A stretch of DNA of 64,000 nucleotides, taken from positions 3,901,046 through 3,965,045 of the forward strand of contig NC_064041.1 in the NCBI RefSeq assembly GCF_932526225.1. The letters are read 5' to 3'. The translations under genes were made by a program, and so were the position numbers. Below, piece by piece: positions 45,701 to 56,444 of this stretch (its first letter is position 1; the number at the start of each line of letters is the position of its first letter). Under the pieces are notes generated by a model, which worked only from the letters and a program-made list of their open reading frames with translations, did not search any database and had not been told where the DNA came from. The stretch is from Nematostella vectensis. Taxonomy: Eukaryota > Cnidaria > Anthozoa > Actiniaria > Edwardsiidae.

Positions 45701-48700
45701 CAAGGCTCTGTGACCCTGGGTCTAGGGGTGCTGTCAAGGGTCTGTAACCCTGACCCTGGGTCTAGGGGTGCCGTCAAGGGTCTGTAACCCTGACCATGGG
45801 TCTAGGGGTGCCGTCAAGGCTCTGTGACCCTGGGTCTGGGGATGCCGTCAAGGGTCTGTAACCCTGACCCTGGGTCTAGGGGTGCCGTCAAGGGTCTGTA
45901 ACCCTGACCATGGGTCTAGGGGGTGCCGTCAAGGGTCTGTTACCCTGACGCTGGGTCTAGGGGTGCCGTCAAGGGTCTGTAACCCTGACCATGGGTCTAG
46001 GGGTGCCGTCAAGGGTCTGTAACTCTGACCCTGGGTCTAGGGGGTGCCGTCAAGGGTCTGTTACCCTGGCCCTGTGTCTAGGGATGCCGTTAAGGGTCTG
46101 TAACAATGACCCTGGGTCTAAGGGGGTGCCGTAAAGGACCAAATGTCTGAATTAACATACCCAATTTTAAGGAAGAAAATAACCCATTTTTCAGATCCTG
46201 TTTGGGACGGAAATTATCGCGAAGACAAGATCATAAAATCGAAACCTGTTCAGGACAGAAAGGCTTGATTAACCCGGTTAGGATAAATAGCTTAAGACAT
46301 ATATCTTGTCTAGGTAAAGTAAAAAGACCCTACCCTATCCAGCAGCACGTCCCTGTATAGTAAATATAGGAGAGTGCCCCTCCCCAGGTGTGGATTCCTA
46401 CTAATGCATAACTACTGCTTGTCGTTCATGTGTGCAGGTCAGCGGTAACGTGGACCATCTCTGCACTGACGGTAACATACTCGTAGACTCCATCCTTAAT
46501 GTTGTATTCGAGAATGCGGGCTCAAGGAAGGTCTTCTTCATCTGCTTCGACCCTAATATCTGTACTATGTAAGTTGTTACTTGACAGTGGCGGCGAAGCT
46601 GGTATAAAAGTCTAGGGAAAGGGGGAAGAAATTATGGCACTTAAAATAGTTGGCTAACGGGAATCGTTTGACATTTTGGAATTTCTAAATCGCTTATGGG
46701 AAGTTTGAAGTCTAATCGAGTAAATTTGAAGGTTGAGTCAAATTGAAGTTGAATCTGTTCAAAGTTTGAGTCGCTCATTTCTTTCATGGAATTCAGTGTT
46801 CTCTTTTTTTACCCAGGTTAAAACTCAAACAAAACCGCTTCCCTGTAATGTTCTTGTCTTCCTGTGAAAACGACCTATGGGTGCCATATAAGGACATGCG
46901 AACCCGCAATATAGCGTCAGCGGTAGCGTTCGCCAAGTCCCTTGGACTGGATGGGTTGTCGCTGTTCTCCACAGCCTTAATGCAGGCTCCAGCAGACATT
47001 GACAGGGTAAAGAAAGAGGGCCTCACGCTATCAACGTGGGGTCATGAGAACAACCAGGCAGAGAAACGACAATGGCAGCACGAGAAAGGAATCAGATACA
47101 TTACATTAGACAGGTAAAGGTTGTGACTGGACATGTGTATTACTTGCAGGGTGTGACTGGAAATGTGTATTACTTGCAGGGTGTGACTGGAAATGTGTAT
47201 TACTTGCAGGGTGTGACTGGACATGTGTAATACTTGCAGGGTGTGACTGGACATGTGTAATACTTGCAGGTTGTGACTGGACATGTCTATTACTTGCAGG
47301 GTGTGACTGGACATGTCTATTACTTGCAGGGTGTGACTGGACATGTGTAATACTTGCAGGGTGTGACTGGACATGTGTAATAATTGCAGGGTGTGACTGG
47401 ATATGTCTATTACTTGCAGGGTGTGACTGGATATGTCTATTACTTGCAGGGTGTGACTGGACATGTGTGATACTTACAGGGTGTGACTGGACATGTGTAA
47501 TACTTGCAAGGTGTGACTGGACATGTGTATTACTTGCAGGGTGTGACTGGACATGTGTAATACTTGCAGGGTGTGACTGGACATGTGTAATAATTGCAGG
47601 GTGTGACTGGATATGTCTATTACTTGCAGGGTGTGACTGGACATGTGTAATACATGAAGGGTGTGACTGGACATGTGTAATACTTGCAGGGTGTGACTGG
47701 ACATGTCTATTACTTGCAGGGTGTGACTGGACATGTGTAATACTTGCAGGGTGTGACTGGAAATGTCTATTACTTGCAGGGTGTGACTGGACATGTGTAA
47801 TACTTGCAGGGTGTGACTGGACATGTGTAATACTTGCAGAGTGTGACTGGACATGTGTAATACTTGCAGGGTGTGACTGGACATGTGTAATACTTGCAGG
47901 GTGTGACTGGACATGTGTAATAATTGCAGGGTGTGACTGGACATGTGTAATACTTGCAGGGTGTGACTGGAAATGTGTAATACTTGCAGGGTGTGACTGG
48001 ACATGTGTAATACTTGCAGGGTGTGACTGGACATGTGTATTACTTGCAGGGTGTGACTGGACATGTGTATTACTTGCAGGGTGTGACTGGAAAAGTGTAT
48101 TACTTGCAGGGTGTGACTGGACATGTGTAATACTTGCAGGGTGTGACTGGACATGTGTAATACTTGCAGGGTGTGACTGGACATGTCTATTACTTGCAGG
48201 GTGTGACTGGACATGTGTAATACATGAAGGGTGTGACTGGACATGTCTATTACTTGCAGGGTGTGACTGGAAATGTGTATTACTTGCAGGGTGTGACTGG
48301 ACATGTGTAATACTTGCAGGGTGTGACTGGACATGTCTATTACTTGCAGGGTGTGACTGGACATGTGTGATACTTACAGGGTGTGACTGGACATGTGTAA
48401 TACTTGCAGGGTGTGACTGGACATGTGTAATACTTGCAGGGTGTGACTGGACATGTGTAATACTTGCAGGGTGTGACTGGACATGTGTAATACTTGCAGG
48501 GTGTGACTGGACATGTGTAATACTTGCAGGGTGTGACTGGACATGTGTAATACTTGCAGGGTGTGACTGGACATGTGTAATACTTGCAGGGTGTGACTGG
48601 ACATGTGTAATACTTGCAGGTTGTGACTGGACATGTCTATTACTTGCAGGGTGTGACTGGACATGTCTATTACTTGCAGGGTGTGACTGGACATGTGTAA

Positions 48701-48912
48701 TACTTGCAGGGTGTGACTGGACATGTCTATTACATGCAGGGTGTGACTGGACATGTCTATTACTTGCAGGGTGTGACTGGACATGTGTAATACTTGCAGG
48801 GTGTGACTGGACATGTCTATTACTTGCAGGGTGTGACTGGACATGTCTATTACTTGCAGGGTGTGACTTGACATGTTTTATCGTTTGCAGGGTTTGTGAT
48901 CTGTTGTCCTGA
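36747..48912 (+). CDS. GPCPD1: Glycerophosphodiester phosphodiesterase, GPCPD1/GDE5 type
   Basis: Exons: 36747-36893, 37579-37611, 37879-37989, 38508-38664, 39387-39522, 40215-40269, 41023-41112, 41434-41511, 43543-43597, 44263-44354, 45075-45140, 46438-46568, 46817-47113, 48891-48912; all GT-AG and in phase, 1470 nt, 489 residues. The catalytic GDPD domain shows CGHRGAGESF (His and Arg), ENTIAAF, FVEFDVHVTKDHVPVVFHDD (Glu/Asp metal ligands and catalytic His), GFFIEVKYP, and the C-terminal block ending GIRYITLDRVCDLLS. The family hydrolyses glycerophosphocholine to glycerol-3-phosphate and choline in the cytosol. The vertebrate protein is about 670 residues with an N-terminal CBM20 domain. 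Here the chosen ATG begins after that domain and has an in-frame TAA just upstream, so an upstream exon may be missing. Introns 4, 6, 9 and 13 contain repeats derived from their own splice junctions. Confidence 0.9.
39321..39412 (+). repeat. Two-copy duplication of the GPCPD1 exon 5 acceptor
   Basis: GACTGGTGTTTGTTTATTGG (39321) is echoed by GACTGATGTTTGTTCATTAG (39367), both followed by TTATGTCC and GTGA/GTGAGGGC. The second copy carries the acceptor used (exon from 39387); the first ends in TATGTCCCAG, a decoy acceptor. Confidence 0.75.
40309..41022 (+). repeat. 21 tandem copies of the GPCPD1 exon 7 acceptor, 34-bp unit
   Basis: Exactly 714 bp (21 x 34) separate the first unit from the real exon start at 41023. 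Each unit begins GGTGTTCACTTTGTTGAG, copying the exon start GGTGTTCACTTTGTAGAG, and ends CGTCTTTCTCAG, copying the acceptor. Long Phe/Ser/Leu-rich frames here are repeat artefacts. Confidence 0.97.
41791..41946. mobile_element. Hairpin MITE, CCTGCTAGCAGAG family
   Basis: CCCTGCCAGCAGAGC and GCTCTGCTAGCAGGG are the inverted ends, flanked by TA on both sides. The interior is self-complementary (TATCAGTTCACTTATCCGTG against CACGGATAAGTGAACTGATA). In GPCPD1 intron 8. Confidence 0.9.
42538..42989. mobile_element. MITE with about 50-bp inverted ends in GPCPD1 intron 8
   Basis: AAGGTACAGTAATGC...AGCAAAATCGTACAACTTTT on the left is mirrored by AAAAGTTGTACGATTTTGCT...GGTACCTT-type sequence on the right, about 450 bp overall, non-coding. 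Confidence 0.85.
43188..43377. mobile_element. Dispersed GC-rich repeat fragment
   Basis: Starts GCAGGGGCATTGCCAGGGGG... and ends CCTGGCTACGCCGCTGC. It resembles small transposon relics, with partial relatives near 15058; weak inverted ends only. Confidence 0.45.
43575..43935 (+). repeat. 103-bp tandem repeat carrying the GPCPD1 exon 9 donor
   Basis: Four copies start at about 43581, 43684, 43787 and 43890. Copy 1 is the end of exon 9 and its donor (TATAGATG/GTAAGG). Copies 2 and 4 keep donor-like strings (ATAGATG/GTAAAG and ATAAATG/GTAAGG); copy 3 has lost the GT. Confidence 0.93.
45371..46133 (+). repeat. About 40-bp minisatellite in GPCPD1 intron 11
   Basis: Around 19 units with the core GGGTCTAGGGGTGCCGTCAA plus GGGTCTGTAACCCTGACC and length variants. 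No resemblance to the flanking exons was seen. Confidence 0.95.
47120..48859 (+). repeat. 58 copies of a 30-bp unit forming nearly all of GPCPD1 intron 13
   Basis: Units end in TACTTGCAG at a 30-bp period, from AG at 47149 to AG at 48859. A diverged 31-bp copy at 48860-48890 supplies the real acceptor (TCGTTTGCAG). The array starts six bases after the donor (AG/GTAAAG). Open frames of up to 481 codons (CDWTCVILAG repeats, and SSHTLQVLHM on the other strand) are artefacts of a unit length divisible by three. Confidence 0.98.
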
Positions 48913-49379
48913 TGAATGGATGGTCATGGATGGCCTCATGGATGGTCCGATTACTGGACTGTGAACAAGGTCCAAAATCAGCACACTCATATTCTCATCT
49001 TATTCTCATAAATCCTTAACGAGAGCACATATTTTCATATTTATAAGGGCTAGAAAATGACTGTAATGCTTTTTTCTAATTCTTTATTTCCAAAGCAACC
49101 TTCCATTTTTTAAGACTGTGAAATAAATACAATAAACTTTTCATAATTTACTCTGAAATGCATTACTCTGGTGAATCTTGTCTTGAACTGCAGCATTCTT
49201 TTAGGACCAGGATGCTCTGCGCGCTACTTATATAGACCGACATGCATTGCGCGTTCTTGATTTAGAAACTAATGCTAATAAATACTGCTAGTCGTGTTAT
49301 GATGCGTTTTTGAAATGGACAATGCTCTTTCCTATTGTGATTTCGGTCTCTTTGAAGTGGCTCGATACAGCGACGGTTT
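48913..49379. other. GPCPD1 3' flank
   Basis: A polyadenylation region is likely at about 49119-49136 (GAAATAAATACAATAAAC). No gene is seen; the GT31 gene converges from the right. Confidence 0.55.
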
Positions 49380-49695
49380 GAATCTTACTTGCGTGACGTG
49401 TTATCTGACGCGTGTGCATCTCACTTGCGTGACGTGCTATCTGACGTGTATGTGCAAGGTTCACTTGCGTTACGTGCTACCTAAAGTGTATATGTAAGGT
49501 TCACTTGCGTGACGTGCTACCTAAAGTGTATATGTAAGGTTTACTTGCGTGACGTGTTATCTGACGTGTGTGCAAGGCTTACTTTCGTGACATGCTATCT
49601 GACGTGTGTGTTTAAGGTTCACGTGCGTGACGTGCTATCTGACGTGTGTGTGTGTGCAAGGCTCACTTGCGTGACGTGCTATCTGACGTGTGCGT
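49380..49695. repeat. Minisatellite overlapping the stop codon of the GT31 gene
   Basis: Degenerate units share CACTTGCGTGACGTGCTATC plus TGACGTGTGTG, with unit length varying around 50 bp. The last unit runs to about 49695, so the terminal codons and stop (49663-49665) of the minus-strand gene lie within it. Confidence 0.88.
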
Positions 49696-50856
49696 TAGCC
49701 TGTGGATTCTATCCATACATGCAGGCGTAATTCCGTGCCCTATCGCGACCTCGGATAACAACAAATCTAAATCAGACGATTCGCAAATGTCAGTATTCCC
49801 CACATATGCGTTAAACCCAGATATCCTGACCGCCTTGATCCCCAAATCACTCGCAGCGACACCTAAATACGCATCGTCCATATGAAACGGGCGACGAACC
49901 TTGGTATGATTTACCATCAAGGCCACCACATCGGCAGACACTACGTGAAATGCGCCCGCACAAAAAGGTGGAAAGATGTGTTGTTCATAGTATCTCTTAC
50001 TGATACTCCATTTGTGTCCCTTTACACGCCCCACTATGTATCCCGTGTAAACATGGCCGCCGTAAAACCGCGTCCGTCGCCGTGTCCTCACGAGCCACGC
50101 AATAAGACTAGGAACCTTCACGTACACGTCGTCGTCTGTTTTTAAGATGTAACTGCAGCGTTGTTCGGCAGCCCAGACATGACTCATGAAAGTTTTAATA
50201 AGCAAATTGAAATAAATATCCTCGAAATCCCCGATTAGGATATCATTATAAGTATTGGCTTCTTTGATGACAAGCTCGTTGAGTGTTTTGTTTTGGGTTT
50301 TCCCTAATGTAAACACCACGCACCACTTCCTCTCTGAGCTATCGTGACTGGGGGAACCCCATGTCCTACGTATAGCGTGTCGCCGGGGGTAATATCTCGC
50401 ATCGGCTCCTGAATTCACGACGACTAGTAGAAAATACTCGCTTTTGTTGATACCCGTAGGTTGAATTTCGGGCTTAACAACGCTGAAGTTAAATACTGGC
50501 CAGTACGTATCATCGGGAGGTTTCGAGGTTGACTTCGTTGCAGACAGCCCACTTGCGTGTGTAGTTTGAGAGCCAGGAGAATAATCTTTATTTCGCTGAC
50601 TGCCAGATCTTTTCGTCCAAAAAAACTCGAGAGATCCTGGCAGTGTATAGCTTGTTTGTTCGTCTTTCAACTTAGTACTTTTCCCATCGGGCTTTCCAGC
50701 CCTGATCTTTCGTCTGATCGTTCTTCTCTGCAGCACGATGTTTGAATCGGCTTGATCAATGAATAACGAGTAGAACAAAGCCATGCAAGATAACAACCCA
50801 ATGCAAGGCAAGAGGACTTGCATCACATGATATTTCTTTATACTGAAGCGTCGCAT
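49663..50856 (-). CDS. Beta-1,3-galactosyl/GlcNAc transferase-like, glycosyltransferase family 31
   Basis: Single-exon frame. I start it at the ATG at 50856 (MRRFSIKKYH), giving 397 residues; the frame is open 15 codons further to 50901, but the shorter start gives the usual short cytosolic tail. A type II signal anchor follows (VLLPCIGLLSCMALFYSLFI), then a stem and the GT31 domain: RRHAIRRTWGS, DFEDIYFNLLIKTFMSHVWA, the DxD metal site in LKTDDDVYVKVP, FYGGHVYTGYIVGRVKGHKW, FPPFCAGAFHVVS and MDDAYLGV. Such enzymes act in the Golgi, adding sugar from a UDP donor in beta-1,3 linkage; donor and acceptor cannot be assigned. The last residues (about LTHTSDSTSRK) are encoded by minisatellite. Single coding exons are common in this family. 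Confidence 0.9.
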   Translation of the reverse strand: MRRFSIKKYHVMQVLLPCIGLLSCMALFYSLFIDQADSNIVLQRRTIRRKIRAGKPDGKSTKLKDEQTSYTLPGSLEFFWTKRSGSQRNKDYSPGSQTTHASGLSATKSTSKPPDDTYWPVFNFSVVKPEIQPTGINKSEYFLLVVVNSGADARYYPRRHAIRRTWGSPSHDSSERKWCVVFTLGKTQNKTLNELVIKEANTYNDILIGDFEDIYFNLLIKTFMSHVWAAEQRCSYILKTDDDVYVKVPSLIAWLVRTRRRTRFYGGHVYTGYIVGRVKGHKWSISKRYYEQHIFPPFCAGAFHVVSADVVALMVNHTKVRRPFHMDDAYLGVAASDLGIKAVRISGFNAYVGNTDICESSDLDLLLSEVAIGHGITPACMDRIHRLTHTSDSTSRK

Positions 50857-51217
50857 TTCGTATCCGTGACCACAGACACAGAAATAGATCTCTATGTGCA
50901 AAGCCGACCACGTTCTTCGCTTTTGAGAAATTCTCTGTCAGCACAACACACACTGTCACGCAATCATTTGAATTTTAATAAATGAATGTTACAATGGCTC
51001 ACCACAAACCACCAAAAGCCATGATAACGAGCTGTGTGCGGTAGTCACGCCACGTGTTATAGGAAAGTTCCAGTCTTTAAACTATCTGTATTTGAAAACT
51101 TTTAAGTTTAAAAATTCCAATCAAAATTGTCATTTGTGTGCATCTAGTGTACTATTGATATCCGTTTAAAGAAAAAAAACACGCATAAGTGGTCTATGTG
51201 TACTTACTGTAGGTCGA

Positions 51218-51373
51218 TCGTAGCAGGCCTCGTAAGATTGGGGGGACATAATACAGAAACATTAAAAAATATTTGGGGGCACAGCCATGCCCCTTACTGG
51301 TCATTTCCTTATAATTTTAGAAAATATCGGGGGGGCACGCCCCCAGTACCCCACGCCCTGCTACGGCCCTGCG
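51218..51373 (-). mobile_element. GGGCCGTAGC-family element, reverse orientation
   Basis: Ends in CACGCCCTGCTACGGCCCTG; the body (TTACTGGTCATTTCCTTATA) matches the other copies in reverse. Confidence 0.65.
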
Positions 51374-52697
51374 TTGACAGGTGGTATCTTGCGAAACGGC
51401 TCGCTTGTGTTGTTTCGATTTAGCGGTTGTCGACTTCTTACATGGGGTTTTGAAGATGGGTTTTATATGCTCTGGCAAGACTGGATTGACTAATTGATTA
51501 ACAAGTAATCGGCTGGATTAACTAATTAATGGCGTTTAGCGTTCTGCAAAGAAACAAACTCTCTAGTATGCTCTGGTCAGTACGCATACAGCGCATTGAA
51601 TTGGAGGCATCCTTGGACCCAGGGCGACGCGGAGACCGGAAGCGTGTGTACGCGCGAAGACGAAAGAAATAGACGGGGGAAAAGACGCCCTGGGTAACTG
51701 CTCTGTGAGCGCTGGTTCTAAAAAAGGTTTCTAATCCAATTAATCGCCTGATTAGGCCAAACGCCTTTGCTACGGCTAGAATGCTGCTGCTGTTGTTGAT
51801 GAAGATGATAATGATGATGGTGATGATGATGTTGGATGGGCATGGTGATGATGTTTGGGTTGACGATGGTAATGATGATGAATGATGCTGATCGTGATTA
51901 TGATAATGACGATGTTGATGATGATTATAGCTGAAAAGATGATGATGATATATATTTTTATTTCAGGAGTAACAGCAGCCCTAAAGTGTGAGGACAAAAA
52001 GAGGAGGAAGCGGAGGATGGACCTACATGGTGTCGAGGCCATTTCGAAACAACAAGTAGTGCAGACAGACAGACAGAATGATCTTTCTCAGCTTCTCATT
52101 AAACCTTACATTGCAACACGTCACTAAAATGTTGCCAGAACTTAAGCGATTTCATTATAATGTATGCTTTACTTTTACTTTGTCATCTTGTTGCGAAGAG
52201 TAGTTCGAGTTGAATAAATTTGTATTCAGATATTCAGATAAATTATGCGGTAGAGTAAACGAACGGTCATCTCTATTCGCCATGATTACGTTGCGCAGGG
52301 AATTGAGTCGAGTTGACAAACGAACAGCATGCTTGGACGATGGTCAAAACCTACCATTGTCCTGCTTTTTTTCAGTATTACATCAACATGTTTACGACGC
52401 CACACGTCCCCTAAATGCTGTTGACTTATTAACTTGACACAATCCCCCGCTAAACGCAAGAATGTAGAATGGTAGGTAGAAACAGTGCTTTGGATTTTCT
52501 AAAGTTCCCAGAAAATTTTGCATGTTTTGGCTTGCGACACTTGAGTACTAGCTGATTCTTTCATATTCTACTGCTTCCAGCGATTTCGTATACTTGCGAC
52601 GCATGCGCGGAGGCTCGGCGTCCAGAGCACGTGACCCCTGATGTTATGTTTTTCGTGACCAAAAAACCTGTTTTTGTTAACAGGGTGTCAACATTAC

Positions 52698-52873
52698 AGG
52701 GCCGTAGCAGGGAGTGGGGACTAGTGGCAAGGCCCCCCCCCCCCCCCAATATCTTTAAAAGTAATAAAGAAATGACCGGAAGGGGGGTGGCCGTGCACCC
52801 AAATATTTTTTTAATAATCTGTATTGTGCCCCCCCCCCCCAATAATATTTCAAAGCCAGCTACGGCCCTGCAT
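52698..52873 (+). mobile_element. GGGCCGTAGC-family element, best-preserved ends
   Basis: AGGGCCGTAGCAGGGAGTGG at the left and CAGCTACGGCCCT at the right show the terminal inverted repeat. Confidence 0.7.
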
Positions 52874-52985
52874 TACTGCTGTTTCTAGTATTTCGAGAAC
52901 CTTCGCCGACGATTACCAACACCTTCTAGCTTCCATAGTCAAGAGACCAAGGTCTTATTCAAAAGTATGAGAGTCACGTGATCTG

Positions 52986-53837
52986 CTAAGCTGGTTGTAC
53001 AAATACAGGCCTGTCCCGGGAGCAGCTGCAGGCCAGCTTCTTCAGCGCCCTTTTGTATTGCTGCACCCCGAACATGTAGATGATCGGGTCCAGTAAAGGA
53101 TTTATGGCCCCTAGGGAGCCTACTGCCAAATGGACTTCATCCTTTACATGAATAAATGTTTTTAAGATCAATACCACCATGACTGGGAGCCAAGCAACAA
53201 TTGATGTTAGTGTTACATAGAGAAGTGTCTTAGCAAGATGCCGGTCTTTCTGAATGGATCTTTGCTGTCCAGGTGCAATCTGGCTGTTCTGTTTTCTCAT
53301 TTTTATAAAAATCACAAGGTAAGACACAGTTATCACCAGCAGTACTGTCAAACCACCAACACGCAACAAAACAAGAACTGTCCCAGACAACTCCACGGAA
53401 GCAAAAACTACGCCTACCAACCAGGTGACAAAGCAACAAGAAAAGTACAATCGTGAGCTAAGAATACGGTGACGTAGAGGCCAAACTATTGCGCACATGC
53501 GGTCTTGGGAGATGAGCGCTAATGACACAAAGTGGATTAAGGCCAGAAAAATATTAATCTTCTCCCTTGTTATCCGTAAGAGATTGGGCTGCAAGGGGTT
53601 AAAATCCATCAGCTCTATGCACACGACAGGCGCGTAAGCTGCTCCAAATAGAAAGTCTGTGATCGCAAGGTTGATGACGAAATAAACGCTCTTCTTGCGG
53701 AGATGACGATTTATCAGGAAGGTCGTTAAAGCAAGTAGATTTATGATAACCACAGATAATGAAACTACCGCCACGAAAACTATGAGACAAACTTGGTGTG
53801 TCCACTCGAGTTTGATACGTTCATTTGTTGAATCCAT
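52986..53837 (-). CDS. Rhodopsin-like (class A) G protein-coupled receptor
   Basis: Single-exon frame of 283 residues with seven hydrophobic segments. Class A landmarks: TM1 with a conserved Asn (IINLLALTTF), TM2 LAITD (57-61), a DRM variant (112-114) of the DRY motif at the end of TM3, TM6 with WLP (216-218), and TM7 NPLLDPIIY (246-254), a D-P-x-x-Y form of NPxxY, followed by basic helix 8 and a CSCS tail that could be palmitoylated. No Cys is seen at the top of TM3 and extracellular loop 2 is very short, so the usual disulphide is absent. This recalls orphan or lipid-type receptor families, but no ligand can be assigned. Intronless class A receptors are common in cnidarians. Confidence 0.88.
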   Translation of the reverse strand: MDSTNERIKLEWTHQVCLIVFVAVVSLSVVIINLLALTTFLINRHLRKKSVYFVINLAITDFLFGAAYAPVVCIELMDFNPLQPNLLRITREKINIFLALIHFVSLALISQDRMCAIVWPLRHRILSSRLYFSCCFVTWLVGVVFASVELSGTVLVLLRVGGLTVLLVITVSYLVIFIKMRKQNSQIAPGQQRSIQKDRHLAKTLLYVTLTSIVAWLPVMVVLILKTFIHVKDEVHLAVGSLGAINPLLDPIIYMFGVQQYKRALKKLACSCSRDRPVFVQPA

Positions 53838-54409
53838 CGCTATCTTGTTAACCTTCGCTCAGTAGGCCTTTAACTGTAGAGAACTGAGCCAAACGGCTGG
53901 TCAAGTGGACAATTTATTGCGCCAAATCAAAAATAGAAAAAGATAGCAGATAACAATAAGGCTAATTAAAAATCCGGATTCTGATTACTTTTTGCTGCTG
54001 GACCATCCGGCATCTAGTGCGAAGTGCTTTTTCATTCGCCCGTCACCGGCCACTGCAAATAGACGTATTTTATTTTGTGAGTAAAATGTCTGCTTTGAGT
54101 GGAAAGCAATGTCACCTTCCTAACGGCAGATTGATGAAACGATTTAATTGAGCAATTTCATTTCCTTGTGTCAATACGTAAATTTCCCTGGTAAAAGATT
54201 TTAAAAGAAGCTACACTAAAACACCAAAAGACACCGAAACTTAGCCCATCTTTGCCAAAATGAAGCGTACTCGTAACATTGAGGGGGAAAAAACTTTTCC
54301 AAACTCATGAATTTGTTGCGCCAAATCAAAAAAAGGAAAAATAAATACATAACAAGGAAGCAAATCAAGACTCAAGATTCTGATTGCTTTTTCTGCTACT
54401 AAATATGCA

Positions 54410-54560
54410 GGGGCGTAGCAGGGGGTGGGGCACTTGGGGCACTTGCCACCCCCCCCCCCCCCCCCCACAAATTTTCAAACTATTTACACAAGCGTCGCTG
54501 TGCCCCTAAATATTTTCTTAATGTTTCGGTATAGTGCCCCCTCCCCCCCAATATGCTGCG
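54410..54560 (+). mobile_element. GGGCCGTAGC-family element, degraded
   Basis: GGGGCGTAGCAGGGGGTGGG followed by ACTTGGGGCACTTGCC and a poly-C run, as in the other copies. Confidence 0.55.
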
Positions 54561-56316
54561 CCACTTTTTGATGTGCAAAACCATCAGATCGGGAAAGCAC
54601 GCTAGCATTCGAAATAATATTACTATAATAGCTATTATGAGTCTAGTCACAGACTAGAAATGCTACGACGTTTCTGTGGTATATTTCGTGCCGGGGGGGC
54701 GACTCCGATAAATACACACGTGGGTGATGTCGGCAAAATTGATTTTAACACTTTGGGATAACACTTTGGTTGTGGTCAACAGAAATTCTTACCACATTCG
54801 GTGTGCTTGAAGGAATTTTTAACCCTAAGAGATAGCAGATTCGGAAAAAAATCGTTAAACACTCTCTAAGGAATAGCAGTTTGTCAAATTTTATACCCTA
54901 AGAGCAGGATTTGAAAGAAAACGTAAAACATGGGATAGCAGTTGATCGAAATTTTATACCGTAATTGATAGGACGGTCACCCTCGTCTACTTTTCGGAAG
55001 AGTCCCCCCTCTAAGATTTCGTGTAGGAATGACGCACGAAATCGTTCCTTTCCAACAAGAAGCTCGGGGCTAAAGAAAATATACGAAAGTCGGTGGTCCC
55101 CTCTTCGATTATCCTAAGATGTCAGGACATTCTTCGATGTACGCAGAAGGTATATTACCTGGAGCGGAGCGGGCAAAGAAAATGTTGATGGGATGTTGTG
55201 GCCATGTTTTCTGCTCGCACAACCGTTTTCAGACTCTTTTACCAAATACGTTGCGTTTTTCTATTACTTTTATAACTACCATAAGCTGTTCCCTTATTTA
55301 TATTATACAAATTGGGGAATTTGCCGTGCACTCTAGAAATTGCTTTGTCTAGTTTATGCTTCTTAATGTATCGCACGACAATAAACACAAGAAGTTTGCC
55401 GGTTAACCATTAATGACCCAAATGACCAGAGAAAAGGTTGTAGAGAAAAGTTTAAATTGGTGAGTTTTAGCGGATATCAATAGTTCACTAGATGCACACA
55501 AATAACTAATAGCCATGAGCACGTGGTCCATATCAAACATATTCCCCATGGATAGTGTCATTCGTATGTATTGCCTTATATGGGCATAGATGCTTATATT
55601 TAGAAGAGCTAAACTTTTCCCGCCCCCTGATCTCCAGAAAACATGGTAATTATACTGATTCCTGTCAATTTGAGACTCGCTGCAAAAATTATTAGGCAAA
55701 ACTTGCTCGCTTGGTCAAATCTTTTCCTTACTAATCCTATGAAGTCCTTAGACCCAGGCCTCCAAGAGATTGACCGAGCGGGTTTGAAGGTCACCCAAAT
55801 ATTGATGTGTCACGCAATAGCCATGAGCACGTGGTCTGTCACCTAATAGCCATGAGCATGTGGTCTGTCACGCAATAGCCATGAGCACGAAATCTGTCAC
55901 ACAATAATAGCCGTAAGCAGGAGGTCTGTCACGCAACAGCCATGAGTATGTGGTGTGGAGTCGCTTTAGCACACGATACAAATAATTACTTTTTCTTTCA
56001 AAACAATTAAAATGCACAAAAGGCACGGCACAGAAGGCAAAGCCTGCTCCCCCCTGATTCCAGTAACCCCAACCCACCCCCCCCCCCCCCCGAATTCCAA
56101 TGACAGCCCCCCTGCATCCACAGGGTCTATATTCCCAAGGACAACAACATTAGCTTGATATTATGTTTAATAATCAATTCATGGGATAACAAATTTTTAC
56201 AATAAACAGAGACGCAAAAATTCGTCAACGCCAGGCCTTACAATTGCCTAGAAGAAGGACAGAATTGAAAGTCTAAAAGGCTAGCGTACTTTACCTCATT
56301 CTGTTTTCTTTATACC

Positions 56317-56444
56317 AAGTTCAAACGTCGTATTATCCATGAGCCGTATTCAATACAAATACATGCAAATGAATCTAGTCGATCGTTTCATCTGCATGTA
56401 TTTCCATTGAATATGGCTTATGGATAGTACGACGTTTGAACTTA
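56317..56444. mobile_element. Palindromic MITE of about 128 bp
   Basis: AAGTTCAAACGTCGTATTAT...ATTCAAT is mirrored by ATTGAAT...GTACGACGTTTGAACTT with few mismatches over about 39 bases per arm; the interior is also partly self-complementary (ACATGCAAATGAA and TTCATCTGCATGT). Confidence 0.88.

Larger units (their letters stand above)
50902..52985. other. Intergenic region between the GT31 and GPCR genes
   Basis: Contains repeat-family copies at 51218-51373 and 52698-52873 and a GAT-rich microsatellite at 51785-51950. An exon-like segment starts at 51974 after TTTTTATTTCAG (frame GVTAALKCEDKKRRKRRMDL...IATRH, stop near 52127). I cannot link it to any gene. Confidence 0.45.

Noticed and set aside
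47467..48912. Open frame of 481 codons (CDWTCVILAG repeats) and minus-strand frames of 296 and 166 codons
   Set aside because: A 30-bp unit keeps frames open on both strands. The region is intron 13 of GPCPD1; only 48891-48912 is coding.
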